Of a stretch of 64,000 bases of DNA, positions 38,851 through 48,326 are shown piece after piece. Each line of letters starts with the position of its first letter. Position 1 is the first letter of the stretch. Source of the DNA: Saccharomycopsis crataegensis (lineage: Eukaryota; Ascomycota; Saccharomycetes; Ascoideales; Saccharomycopsidaceae); NCBI RefSeq assembly GCF_037102585.1, contig NW_027043829.1, positions 3,596,001 to 3,660,000 on the forward strand, read 5' to 3'. Below the pieces are notes generated by a model. That model was not told where the DNA came from. It did no database searches and was given only the letters and a program-made list of their open reading frames with translations. Position numbers and translations under genes: made by a program.

Positions 38851-41766
38851 ATGAAGCAATTACCGATGTTGAGGATTCCTTTGAAGGAAACAGAATCTGT
38901 CGATTGGGAGCAGGCCATTAAACAATATCTTCTCACAGTTTATGGTAGTTGGAATGACTTTTCTGAGGAGACTGCGGAATTCAATAAGTTGAGAGAGGAG
39001 ATGAGTGGTTGTAACCAAGATAGTGTAGGGTTAGGTTTTTATTTGCGCTATTACACTGAATTGGAGTTGTTGGAGATGAGAATTTCCCCTAAAGAAGGTG
39101 GTGGGGTCCATGCTCAGTTTAATTGGTCTGATTCATTTAATAAAAGCGCAAAGGTATCTCAACATTCTATCGCTTTTGAAAAGGCATCAGTATTGTTCAA
39201 TTTAGGTGCTCTTTTTTCAGTTATAGCGGATAATCAATATAATGACCACGAGACTGATGAAGATGTTGAAAATAGTACCCAAAACTTCAAGAACGCTCTA
39301 TCAAACTACCAAAATGCCGCCGGGGTATTCCAATTTGTATCTGAGAATTTCCTTCATGCCCCAAGCAACGATATGAATCAAACTACAGTTAAGTTTTTGG
39401 CCAAATTGATGCTAGCTCAGGCTCAGGAAGTTTTCGCTCTAAATTTAGTGATTAATCAGCCAGACAACGGGAAGTACTCCTTGTTGGCCAAATTATTCCA
39501 ATCCGCAGCTAATCTCTACAAGGCGTCCCATGAATTATTGTCCACTTTAATTAGTGATAATATTTGGTTCACTTCTCACCAGAATTGGAGTAATATTGTC
39601 AAAATTAAGAGACATTACTTTGAAGCTCTTGCCAATTATTATCAATCATTGGTTTTCTCAAACTCAAACAAATTTGGAGAGGCCATTGGTTATATGAAAA
39701 GCTGTTCTGACTCCTTGAATGATGCAAAAGCTGTTCCTTTGACAGCTTTCTCGTCTAGTGATGACACTAAGCAAAACTTTGTTCAATTGGTTAAAGCGGA
39801 ATCTATCAAAGACCTTGTGGAAAAAGTCGCAAAAGAATTGGTGGCATTGGAGAGGGATAACGATTATATTTATCATGATTCTATTCCACAAAAATTCAAT
39901 TTGAACGCTATCAAAGCAATGGACGCTGTGAGACCCACCAAATTGGAATCTATTTTCAGCTCCCCTACTATCAAGTACAAGTCAGCCAAGAACTTGTTTC
40001 AAAGAATAGTTCCTTTAAAGGTCCATGAATATAATTCTATTTATTCTGAAGAAAAGGCTAAAAGATTAAGAACTCTTGATGAAAAAATTGAGGTCTCCAA
40101 TGAATCTGTGAATTCCTTCTGTGAATATTGGAATTTACCGAAATCGGTAAATGACATAAAGGCTATTATTAAAGATGATGATAGTGGTGGTGCTTTGGAC
40201 TTTGATGGGGAATTTAAGGAGTTTTATAAGCACAAGTTGAAGCCGTTGAGTAAAGAAATTCAAATGGAGTCTGAAATAAATTTTCAAAATTTTCAAAAAG
40301 AGAGGATGAATTCTCTTGATATTATTTCCAGGTGCGAAGGTTTATTGAGATCTGATGAGCAAAAATACAACGAGAATAAGTTGAAATATGGGGCCTCGTG
40401 GTCCCAGACAGATTCGTTATTGGCGTCCATGGAAATCAAGAATGATTTAATTAAAGTTAAGAGAAACTTGATTCAAACTGAGTCATCAGATCGACAAATG
40501 GCTGAAAGTTTTGCCAAAATTGAACCATTGTATAAGTTGTTAAGAAATGCCTCAGCCTTCAAAAAAGAGTTGAGAGATTACTTTTTTACCAATAGTAGTT
40601 CAGCTGACAAGGCAGCCTCATTACTTGATCTTAATTCAAATTCTTTATTAGACATCGACGACCAGTCTTCATCTGATGCCAGAGATTTGATTGGCACTAT
40701 CGAAGCTGATTTGAGCGCTTTGGCCCATTTGCAAAAAGAGATGGGATTGATGTTTAGTGAATACAAACTTACAATCCATGAAGATGATATTTCTGATGTT
40801 TTGGTTATGAATAAAGACATGCCAGAGAATCAAATTAAGGAGGTTTTATTTGCCAAAGAGCTTGAGAAATTTGAACATTATGAACTTCGAATTGAAAAAA
40901 TCATTCAAAAACGTAATTCGATCATGAATTCTATTAAAGTTAATATTGGTGCATTGAATAGTAATTCTACAGTCAAAGATAAGAAGCAAGAGTTTTCTAA
41001 GAAACAAGGAAAAAAGCTCCAAATGTACGAAACTCTCAAGGATTTTGAAAGTCGATACAGAGCAGTGAACACTGGCGTTAGTAATGGTATAAAATTCTAT
41101 GATGAATTGAAAAGATTTTTGAATCAACTAGAATCACAGGCTACTTCTTTTGTGTCTGCCAGAAATGAGGAATCCAGGAAGTTGCAAGGGTTTAGCAGCG
41201 CACCAAAATCATCATCTGATGACCTCAATGAAAGATTGGCTAGATTGAACTTGAGTACTTCAACAGCTGGACCTCCGACTACAACTACTACCAGTAATAA
41301 CATTTATTCTTCGGATATTGCTAACCAGAATAGATATTCTTCCGTCTCTAGTACCTCTTGGAGTCAATCGCCATTAATCCCAAAAAAATCAAGCATTTCG
41401 ATGAGCACTCCTGAATCCTCCTATTATCAACAAAACCTTCCACTTCCTCAAGATATAAAGCAACAATATACTCCGCATTCACTTCTGCAACAGCCTTCAT
41501 CAAACCAAAGCTTATCAATGTTATACGGGTCTTATAGTAGCCAACCACCAGCGTTGCCTCCAAAACAAGCCCCTTCTAGGTATGAACAAGCCCCTTCTAG
41601 ATATGAACAAGCCCCACCTTTACCATCCCAACCTGTATCTTACCAACAATCGCAACAACAAGACAACTCTGGAATGCAAAACTCGCAGGCTGGTATCCCA
41701 TTCTACAATAGCCCTTCAAATTATGATTCTAACATGTATTCTATGTTCAGCGATCAAAACAAATGA
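38851..41766 (+). CDS. BRO1: BRO1: ESCRT-associated BRO1-domain protein
   Basis: The 971-residue protein has an N-terminal BRO1 domain (about 1-390; DWEQAIKQYLLTVYGSW, SIAFEKASVLFNLGALFSVIA, FVSENFLHAPSNDM, FLAKLMLAQAQEVFALNLV), a helical V domain (about 390-760) and a Pro/Gln-rich tail. Bro1 binds Snf7 of ESCRT-III and recruits the deubiquitinase Doa4 during endosomal cargo sorting. The tail has PALPPKQ and a short tandem repeat of PSRYEQA (about 41570-41615). The related Rim20 is the alternative, but the length and the long proline-rich tail favour Bro1. The start is the first ATG and precedes the conserved N-terminus. Confidence 0.88.
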   Translation: MKQLPMLRIPLKETESVDWEQAIKQYLLTVYGSWNDFSEETAEFNKLREEMSGCNQDSVGLGFYLRYYTELELLEMRISPKEGGGVHAQFNWSDSFNKSAKVSQHSIAFEKASVLFNLGALFSVIADNQYNDHETDEDVENSTQNFKNALSNYQNAAGVFQFVSENFLHAPSNDMNQTTVKFLAKLMLAQAQEVFALNLVINQPDNGKYSLLAKLFQSAANLYKASHELLSTLISDNIWFTSHQNWSNIVKIKRHYFEALANYYQSLVFSNSNKFGEAIGYMKSCSDSLNDAKAVPLTAFSSSDDTKQNFVQLVKAESIKDLVEKVAKELVALERDNDYIYHDSIPQKFNLNAIKAMDAVRPTKLESIFSSPTIKYKSAKNLFQRIVPLKVHEYNSIYSEEKAKRLRTLDEKIEVSNESVNSFCEYWNLPKSVNDIKAIIKDDDSGGALDFDGEFKEFYKHKLKPLSKEIQMESEINFQNFQKERMNSLDIISRCEGLLRSDEQKYNENKLKYGASWSQTDSLLASMEIKNDLIKVKRNLIQTESSDRQMAESFAKIEPLYKLLRNASAFKKELRDYFFTNSSSADKAASLLDLNSNSLLDIDDQSSSDARDLIGTIEADLSALAHLQKEMGLMFSEYKLTIHEDDISDVLVMNKDMPENQIKEVLFAKELEKFEHYELRIEKIIQKRNSIMNSIKVNIGALNSNSTVKDKKQEFSKKQGKKLQMYETLKDFESRYRAVNTGVSNGIKFYDELKRFLNQLESQATSFVSARNEESRKLQGFSSAPKSSSDDLNERLARLNLSTSTAGPPTTTTTSNNIYSSDIANQNRYSSVSSTSWSQSPLIPKKSSISMSTPESSYYQQNLPLPQDIKQQYTPHSLLQQPSSNQSLSMLYGSYSSQPPALPPKQAPSRYEQAPSRYEQAPPLPSQPVSYQQSQQQDNSGMQNSQAGIPFYNSPSNYDSNMYSMFSDQNK

Positions 41767-42179
41767 GGTTCTAATTTCCTATGTATTTTTTTCTGTTTCA
41801 TTTTACTGATGGTATCTCCCATTGCTTTTTTCTGCCTACCTTCATTATGGCCCATCAATTCCTGTATCACCTTTTTTTTTTCTGATTGTTTTGATCTTCA
41901 TTCGCGCTACATGATAAAATAAACTGCTTTTTTTTCAATTAAAAAATATATTATAATTCATGTTTAGCAAGCAAGCTTCTATGAATAAGTTATAAAATAC
42001 CGACAGTACAAGCTACATAATTGTAGTCCTTGTAATAATTAGCAAAATAAGTGTAGGGTAGTGCCGCTACCAGCAGGGAGTTGAAATCACGAAAATAGTA
42101 AGGAAAAAGAAACAAAATATAGTCAAAAAAAAATGTGAAGTTCACATTCATCAACCAATGATCATTAAGAGAATTAAAT
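41767..42179. other. 3' spacer between convergent BRO1 and SES1
   Basis: Contains T-rich and A-rich terminator-like runs (41872-41881 and about 42125). No gene recognised. Confidence 0.45.
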
Positions 42180-43568
42180 TTATTTACCAGCTTGTTTCTT
42201 CTTTTGACTGGTAGAGTTCTTTGGCAAATCTTTGATAAATGGCAAGAATTCTGGTTCACCTGGGATGTACTTTCTCAAAACTTCTGGAACAATGATACCG
42301 TCTTCAGTTTGATAGTTTTCCAAAATACAACACAAAGCTCTTTCAGTGGCACACAAGGTGGAGTTCAAGCAGTGAACGTATTCCTTCTTGGCACTAGCAG
42401 CCTTCTTGACACCACTTCTGATTTCCAAGTTTCTGGATTGGTAATCGGTACAGTTAGAACAAGAAACCAATTCCTTGTATTCCTTTTGGAATGGGAACCA
42501 AGCTTCCAAATCGTATTTCTTAGCAGCAGCGTTGTTCAATTCACCAGAAACGATACCAACAACTCTGTATGGCAAACCCAAGGATTGGTAGAACTCCTCG
42601 GAGTTACCGATCATTCTGTCGAATTCTTCCCAAGAGTTTTCTGGTTCAGTCAAGACAAATTGTTCAATCTTTTCAAAAGCGTGAACTCTGAAAATACCCC
42701 AGGCATCCTTACCGTGGGAACCGGCTTCTCTTCTGAAACAAGAAGAGTAACCAGCGTATCTGATTGGCAATTGTTCAGCTGGAGATTCAAACCATTCACC
42801 AGCATGGTAGGCAGAAATAGGCTGTTCAGAGGTAGCGATCAAGTATTTTTCATCATCACCATCCAAAACCTTGTATAATTCTTCATCGAAGTCGGATAAT
42901 TGGGCGGTCTTAGCCATGACATCTTTGTTCATCATAACTGGGGCTTGCAAACAAGTGTAGTTTTTCTTAGCCAAGAAAGACAAACCATAGTTGATCATAG
43001 CTTGGTTCAAGAAAACACCGGCATTTCTCAAGAAGAAACCACGGTGACCAACGATACGGGCACCACGTTCTGGGTCATAACCATCCAAACGCAACAAAAC
43101 TTCGTGGTGTGATAAAGCAGCAGGCTTCCCAGTAGCAGTAGCGAGATCACCAACTTCTTCAACGCCCTTTGGCAACCAAGTTCTAACCAACTCGTTATTT
43201 TCTTCATCGTTAGAAACGACAACAGACTTGTGAACAATGTTACCGACTTGGTTGACCTTCCATCTCAATTGTTTGTCAACGTCTTGTTCTTTCTTAGTTA
43301 ATTCAGCCTTTTCTTTAACGAGGGTATCCTTGACAGCCATCAATTCAGCTGGGTCTTCCTTGGCCTTGAACTTCATACCGATTTCCTTTTGTACCTTATT
43401 GAGCTCCTTGTTCTTGGCATCCAAATCAAATCTAACGGTGGTCCAGTACTTGTATTCTTCAATAATTTCATCAACAAGCTCAACAGAGTCCCCACGAGCC
43501 TTTTGAGAAGTTCTGATGATTTCAGGGTTACCACCCTTTTCTTCGATAAAATCAATGATATCCAACAT
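42180..43568 (-). CDS. SES1: SES1: cytosolic seryl-tRNA synthetase
   Basis: The 462-residue class II synthetase has an N-terminal coiled-coil arm (about 30-105) that grips the long variable arm of tRNA-Ser. The catalytic core shows motif 1 around NQAMINYGL, motif 2 around [21 protein letters not shown]-like sequence, and motif 3 in [20 protein letters not shown]. It ends in a lysine-rich tail. It charges tRNA-Ser and, in CUG-Ser yeasts, also the tRNA that reads CUG. Residue 197 is TCT (42978-42980); in C. albicans this position is, as recalled, encoded by CUG. The length equals that of S. cerevisiae Ses1. The start is the first ATG. Confidence 0.95.
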   Translation of the reverse strand: [462 protein letters not shown]

Positions 43569-43876
43569 TTTATAATTAGCTATTTATTAAATAAGCAAGA
43601 GAAGATCTTGTCTAGTTTTTGTTCCTTTATCTAGGGGGAATGGATGGAAGGGTTTATAAATTTTTTTTGAAACGTCAACTTCCCTTAATTTCTCATCGTC
43701 CATCGTTGAAATTTTTTTGTTCTGCGCACGCCGAAGTGCGATAATAGGGTAAATCACGAAATTTCCCCAACATGACCGACGTTGATATATCACAAAATCA
43801 AAGTTATACATAATTAATGATATTTTTATCACGGAAAACTAGCTTTTTAAATCACTGGAGCGTTCTTAATTAAATT
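43569..43876. other. divergent promoter region SES1 / unknown basic protein
   Basis: Shared 308-bp spacer. It holds T-rich tracts near 43663 and 43710. No factor site was recognised. Confidence 0.4.
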
Positions 43877-44716
43877 ATGGCGGCACAATTGGCAGCAAAA
43901 CTAGACTCGCTTTTAAACGAGCATAATATCAACATTCTCCAGAAAGACCTGTTACTAAAACAGCACCTCTCTACCTGCTCATCCCATTCAAGATGTATTT
44001 GCAAGGACTCGAACTATTTGTGGAAATTGAAGAAATATTTTGATGGATCAAATAATACTGAGTGGTTGGATTACATAATAACTGAAGGAAAAGATGAGCG
44101 CTATTACCCAACATTTATGGCAAGCCTAGAGAACTTAGACACAAATCCAACATTGCATAGTCATGAAGATAATGGAGACTTCTCGCAGTATGTTTTTGGT
44201 GGTCCCAACTTGTCTAATGCATGTAAAGAAACCAATATGGGAAGAATAATCATACAACAGAAACATGATTCCCAGCACTTATTACTCGGTATTGATGAGT
44301 CATTTGATGAAAAGAAGTTTATCAATGAGGTTCTAAAAGATTTTGATGCATTTTCAGGCAAGAAAAAGCGAAAAGTGGAACGTCTTAAGACAATAGTTCT
44401 CAGCGATGAACTGGTTGATCAAAAGAAGTTGGATAAAGAAGAAAAACACAAAAACACGAATGTTGTAATGGACAATATAAACATGTTTTTGGAACCATCA
44501 AATGACAAGTCGAAAAAAAGCATTTTACTGAATAGCAAATCAGAGATAAATTTCAGTCAAGTATTGAACGGACACAGTGACTGTCAATCTGGGAAGGAAA
44601 ATAAAACTAAAAAAGGGTCACGAAACTTTTCTTCTCATAATTCATTTTCAGATTTAGCATTTCCTAAACTTAAATTCAAAAGGAAGAAAAGCCAAATGAA
44701 GGACTATCGTCAATAA
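43877..44716 (+). CDS. unknown basic protein
   Basis: The 279-residue protein was not recognised. The N-terminal 90 residues look folded and include four Cys/His residues in CSSHSRCICKDSNYLW, which may bind a metal. The rest is lysine-rich, with FGGPNLSNACKETNMG and clusters such as GKKKRKVERLK that look like a nuclear or nucleolar localisation signal. No membrane segment. A fungal-specific nuclear protein is a guess. The start is the first ATG and follows a normal A-rich leader. It reads towards tRNA-Asn. Confidence 0.7.
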   Translation: MAAQLAAKLDSLLNEHNINILQKDLLLKQHLSTCSSHSRCICKDSNYLWKLKKYFDGSNNTEWLDYIITEGKDERYYPTFMASLENLDTNPTLHSHEDNGDFSQYVFGGPNLSNACKETNMGRIIIQQKHDSQHLLLGIDESFDEKKFINEVLKDFDAFSGKKKRKVERLKTIVLSDELVDQKKLDKEEKHKNTNVVMDNINMFLEPSNDKSKKSILLNSKSEINFSQVLNGHSDCQSGKENKTKKGSRNFSSHNSFSDLAFPKLKFKRKKSQMKDYRQ

Positions 44717-44780
44717 GCCAACCTAGTGTAGAGAAACATATTGTGAAAAAAAAATGAGAGAACTTTCAAATTGAAAAAAA

Positions 44781-44854
44781 CGACCTCGGTGAGGATCGAA
44801 CTCACGATCTTGCGATTAACAGTCGCACGCCTTAACCAGCTTGGCCACGAAGTC
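44781..44854 (-). tRNA. tRNA-Asn (GTT)
   Basis: Read on the minus strand: acceptor GACTTCG pairs with CGAGGTC, the D arm is GGCCAAGCTGGTTAAGGC, the anticodon arm GCGACTGTTAATCGC carries GTT, and the T arm is GAGTTCGATCC. It is nearly identical to yeast tRNA-Asn. The gene is 74 nt with no intron, and T7 follows directly (44774-44780 on the plus strand). Confidence 0.96.
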
Positions 44855-46880
44855 AGATGACTAAATGATTTCGGAGAATAATAGATTGCATTGTAATAGT
44901 GGTGTTACCCGGCCATTGACATTGAAAATACTTAGTATTTGATTTGATTTGGCAGAGGTTCTAAATAACATGTAAGTCGGACTCATGAGCCGGTCTATGA
45001 GAATAATTATTAGATCACTTTGATATTACCCAGAGCACACTGTTAGATAGGACGGTTGAGGGGTAGGCTAGTTGCTAGCGCACTCATTAATGGTCAACAT
45101 GAACTATTTCAGATCTTGTTGTTTGGGAAGATGAGAGCTCTCGAGAAAGCGTCATGCTCTTTTGTATCTTCAATACAAATTTATGACCATCATTGCTCTG
45201 TTGAGATATCATGATGAACCCTATTTTTCGTCGCATTTTTTTGAAAGATGGTATTTTCCATATATTAAGAATTTTTTAATTTATCGGGACAAATTCTAGA
45301 GTATCGTGTGAACCTATATTGGCGTATTAGGATATTATGACATTTGCAATTCGCAAGATTTCGTAAAACTCATTGAAAATCGGAGTGAAGGTAGCTTGAA
45401 GCTTGAAGCTGGATTTCTTCTTTCACTAATCATTACCACTAATGTCCTCTCAAGAATGGTTCTAAAACAATGGTCATATGTGCTAGATCATAAATTTGCC
45501 TCTGGAACCACAGCTACCTGGGAAAATATATGATAATATCAATTTCTACCATTAATTATTTTACCACCATTTCTTTCTGTTCCTTCAGTTGGCATTCATG
45601 CGTGAATGCGCATATTGATTGCAACAACCTTTCCTATTTGGGCCTCAAAATATGACCAACTTTGGTGGAGGGAAAGTTCCCACTGCCGAATATCGTAATA
45701 AATTCATCATGGGGGTTCTGCACACCAATATATTTGGAGCATCCACCATGTTTTTATTTAATATCTCACAATCCAATAACTGTCTATTGAAGTAACATAT
45801 ATAAATTTAGAGGTGGTATGACATTAAACAATAAAGCAATTATCAGATTCTTCCATCTTGGATGATTGGACTCCCACCGTTTGCACTAATATCATAAGTA
45901 AATCGTTGGAAACTTCGTCTAGTTGTTCCAAATATGAACGTAAACCAGGTCATCCATCACTTTCATATTGTGATGAAACAATTGTGGAGATGGCGATATT
46001 TGAATTGTATAATTTCGAAATGCTGGGGACGCTGAAAATATTCATGAGAAAGTGTGATATGCAAGTGTTGAACATGTCAAGTAGATCAGAATGAATGAAG
46101 CTTTTTATTTCATTGGCAGCTTACTATTATAAAATAAATAAATAAGAAAAAAAAAATTAGACTGTATTGTTATGAATTTATACCGAGGAATATTCTCCTC
46201 ACTACAATTTCATCACGGCAATATAATATTGAGAATAAATGCTTGGGGTCTTACAGAAAACTACAATGTTACAGTTTGATACTGGTATTGATTAGGGAAT
46301 ATCAGTAAGTGAAAGCTTCATATAATCTATCTATAATAATAAGAAATCTTTTTTATTTTATTTTATTTTCTTAACTGAATGATGAATCTTTGACTATACC
46401 AGACTATACCATGATAATCTAAAGCTCTAGCACTGTGCGATACAAATGATGGATTTTTAAACATTTGCTGATAAAAGGAAGGTGTGACTTTAAAGAGCAG
46501 AAGTATTCATAAATTATTAAATAATTTTTCGCTTTATATCACGTCCAATAATTTCAGAATAAATATAGTTACATATTTACAAAGGCGTCTATACTTGGTA
46601 ATGAGTTCTTCACTCTCATTCTTTTCATCACTTTGATACAATATCATTCCCTGGTTTACAGATCACAAGGAACTCTACAACTTATCAGTGAAACAAGTTT
46701 CCGTTTTCCATTTTCCATTTTCCATTTTGCTGTTTCTTTTTTGAATGTTATTAAACTACATTGTGCATAATATTCAAGCACCGTTTTTGACAATACAACA
46801 AATTTCTACGGTAATCACTCTCAATATAATTTAGCTCCATATATTTACATGATAAATATAAACAAATATAAACACCCACC
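44855..46880. other. 2-kb gene-free region upstream of tRNA-Asn
   Basis: No gene was supported here. A 78-codon frame at 45858-46094 lacks an ATG start and is closed by a stop at 45825. Small repeats are visible: GCTTGAA units near 45400 and TTTTCCA units at 46704-46727. The 5' flank of a tRNA is a usual landing zone for yeast retroelements, so old remnants may be present, but no end sequences or LINE remnants could be recognised. Confidence 0.4.
46704..46727. repeat. short tandem repeat TTTTCCA
   Basis: About three and a half tandem copies of a 7-bp unit in a gene-free region. Confidence 0.6.
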
Positions 46881-48068
46881 TTAAAGATAGTTTGACTTGA
46901 CACCGACATTGAATTTCCCGAACTTAGTCACGAAAGGACTGTTGTGAACGGTGATGTTACTCTTTAAGTGGTTCAATTTATATTGATTACTCAACACATT
47001 ACTGTTGTAAACCTTGTTTCTGAAAGTACCTCTGAAAGACTTTGATTTCTGAGCTCTGGAAATGGCGGCCTTAGCTGGAGATCTACCCTTGGCAATAACT
47101 TGGGCACCAATAAGGTACTTGAACATGACCAATCTCTTGGAGATATTTTTATAATCAGAACCATAAATCTTACTGAGATCCAATGATCCAGATAAAGAGT
47201 TCTTTGATTGGGATACCACCTTGGCGATCTTGTCCTCGGCCGAGCCAATCAATTTCAAATTGTAATCGATGGCGGCAGTTTCATCGGCGATATTTGGCAT
47301 ACATCTGCTGAGTGTTCTTGGAATATTCTTCAAATAGCTAGCATTCTTTTGAGCTTGGTTAGATAAATACTTAGCAAAGATGACATTATTGTTTTGTGGG
47401 TAGATCAATTTCTTTGGAACAATTCTAACCTTCTTCCCATAATATTCTTCAAAAGTGTTGGCTAATCCACCTTTATCAGTAGTACCACAAAGGGTATTGA
47501 AAAGTTTATTGACGATTGGAACATAATACTTGGCGTCTTCATTGTAGTAGACGTTTGGAGTACGCCCCGAGCTGTCAGGGAAGTTGTTGTAATAGTAGAA
47601 CGATACTTCCACTTCAGTAGTACTGTGCTTGAAAACTGGCTCACTGATATAAATTGGGCATATAGATTTTTTATCCACACCGGCTGAGGCCTTGGAGTTG
47701 TTAGCCGCGGTCTTATCGCCCTTCATGGTGACACTGACGTTTAAAAATTGTTTGATCAATTTGGCAACTTGACGATCCAAAATTACGCTGTTGATTTCAT
47801 CATGCTTGTTGAACTTGAATACTTGGTGATTGAACATTGCCAAATCGTTTGGCGATTGCAAGTTGGTGGCCTTGTTAAAGTGCTGACGTCTGATCTCAGG
47901 AATGAACTTGTTGGCTTGTGATTGTTGTGCTTTCAATTTGTTCATGTTCAACAACATATTTTTCAATATGTATTGTTTATATTGGACTCCCAATTCTTTT
48001 GGAACAGACTTTTGCTTGAGCAAATTGCCCAAAAGAATGGCCTGCTTAGCCGCTCCTGCTGTGCTCAT
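46881..48068 (-). CDS. VAR1: VAR1/uS3m-like mitochondrial ribosomal protein, nuclear-encoded
   Basis: The 395-residue basic protein is rich in Asn and Lys. The C-terminal block KYLIGAQVIAKGRSPAKAAI followed by FRGTFRN and KFNVGVKSN resembles the Var1/uS3 C-terminus, in which a Gly-rich loop and an AKGR motif are conserved. The N-terminal LLLNMNKLKAQQ also suits Var1. In S. cerevisiae Var1 is encoded by mitochondrial DNA; Candida species are recalled to have a nuclear gene. It would be a small-subunit mitoribosome protein. The start was set at MSTAGAAK (48068) because the longer frame begins with GTG. The first residues could be part of a mitochondrial targeting sequence. Confidence 0.7.
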   Translation of the reverse strand: MSTAGAAKQAILLGNLLKQKSVPKELGVQYKQYILKNMLLNMNKLKAQQSQANKFIPEIRRQHFNKATNLQSPNDLAMFNHQVFKFNKHDEINSVILDRQVAKLIKQFLNVSVTMKGDKTAANNSKASAGVDKKSICPIYISEPVFKHSTTEVEVSFYYYNNFPDSSGRTPNVYYNEDAKYYVPIVNKLFNTLCGTTDKGGLANTFEEYYGKKVRIVPKKLIYPQNNNVIFAKYLSNQAQKNASYLKNIPRTLSRCMPNIADETAAIDYNLKLIGSAEDKIAKVVSQSKNSLSGSLDLSKIYGSDYKNISKRLVMFKYLIGAQVIAKGRSPAKAAISRAQKSKSFRGTFRNKVYNSNVLSNQYKLNHLKSNITVHNSPFVTKFGKFNVGVKSNYL

Positions 48069-48326
48069 TATAATATGATGACAATAATCCACAGAAACAG
48101 TTTGGCAATAACCAGCAACCAGATGGTGATTGGTATTATCCTGCGGTTTTCCAATTTGATGAAAATTTCCAATCCGTCCCAGAACGGAGTTACCCGCGTG
48201 TCACTCGAAAAAATTTTTTTTTTTTTTTTTTTTTCTTCACGACAAATCACACTGCGAAAGTGAAGAGAGTTTGCGTGGTGGCCTACAACAATTGAACCCA
48301 AGGGGACAAAAAAAACATAGTTGAAA
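48069..48326. promoter_or_regulatory. divergent promoter VAR1 / eIF3m
   Basis: A 258-bp shared upstream region with a T run of about 20 at 48216-48235, a likely nucleosome-free element. It separates a mitochondrial ribosomal gene from a cytosolic initiation-factor gene. Confidence 0.4.

Noticed and set aside
42192-42878. Long plus-strand frame of 228 codons opposite SES1
   Set aside because: It is the antisense shadow of a highly conserved, codon-biased gene.
45858-46094. Plus-strand 78-codon frame near tRNA-Asn
   Set aside because: It begins with TTG, has no ATG before a stop at 45825, and matches nothing.
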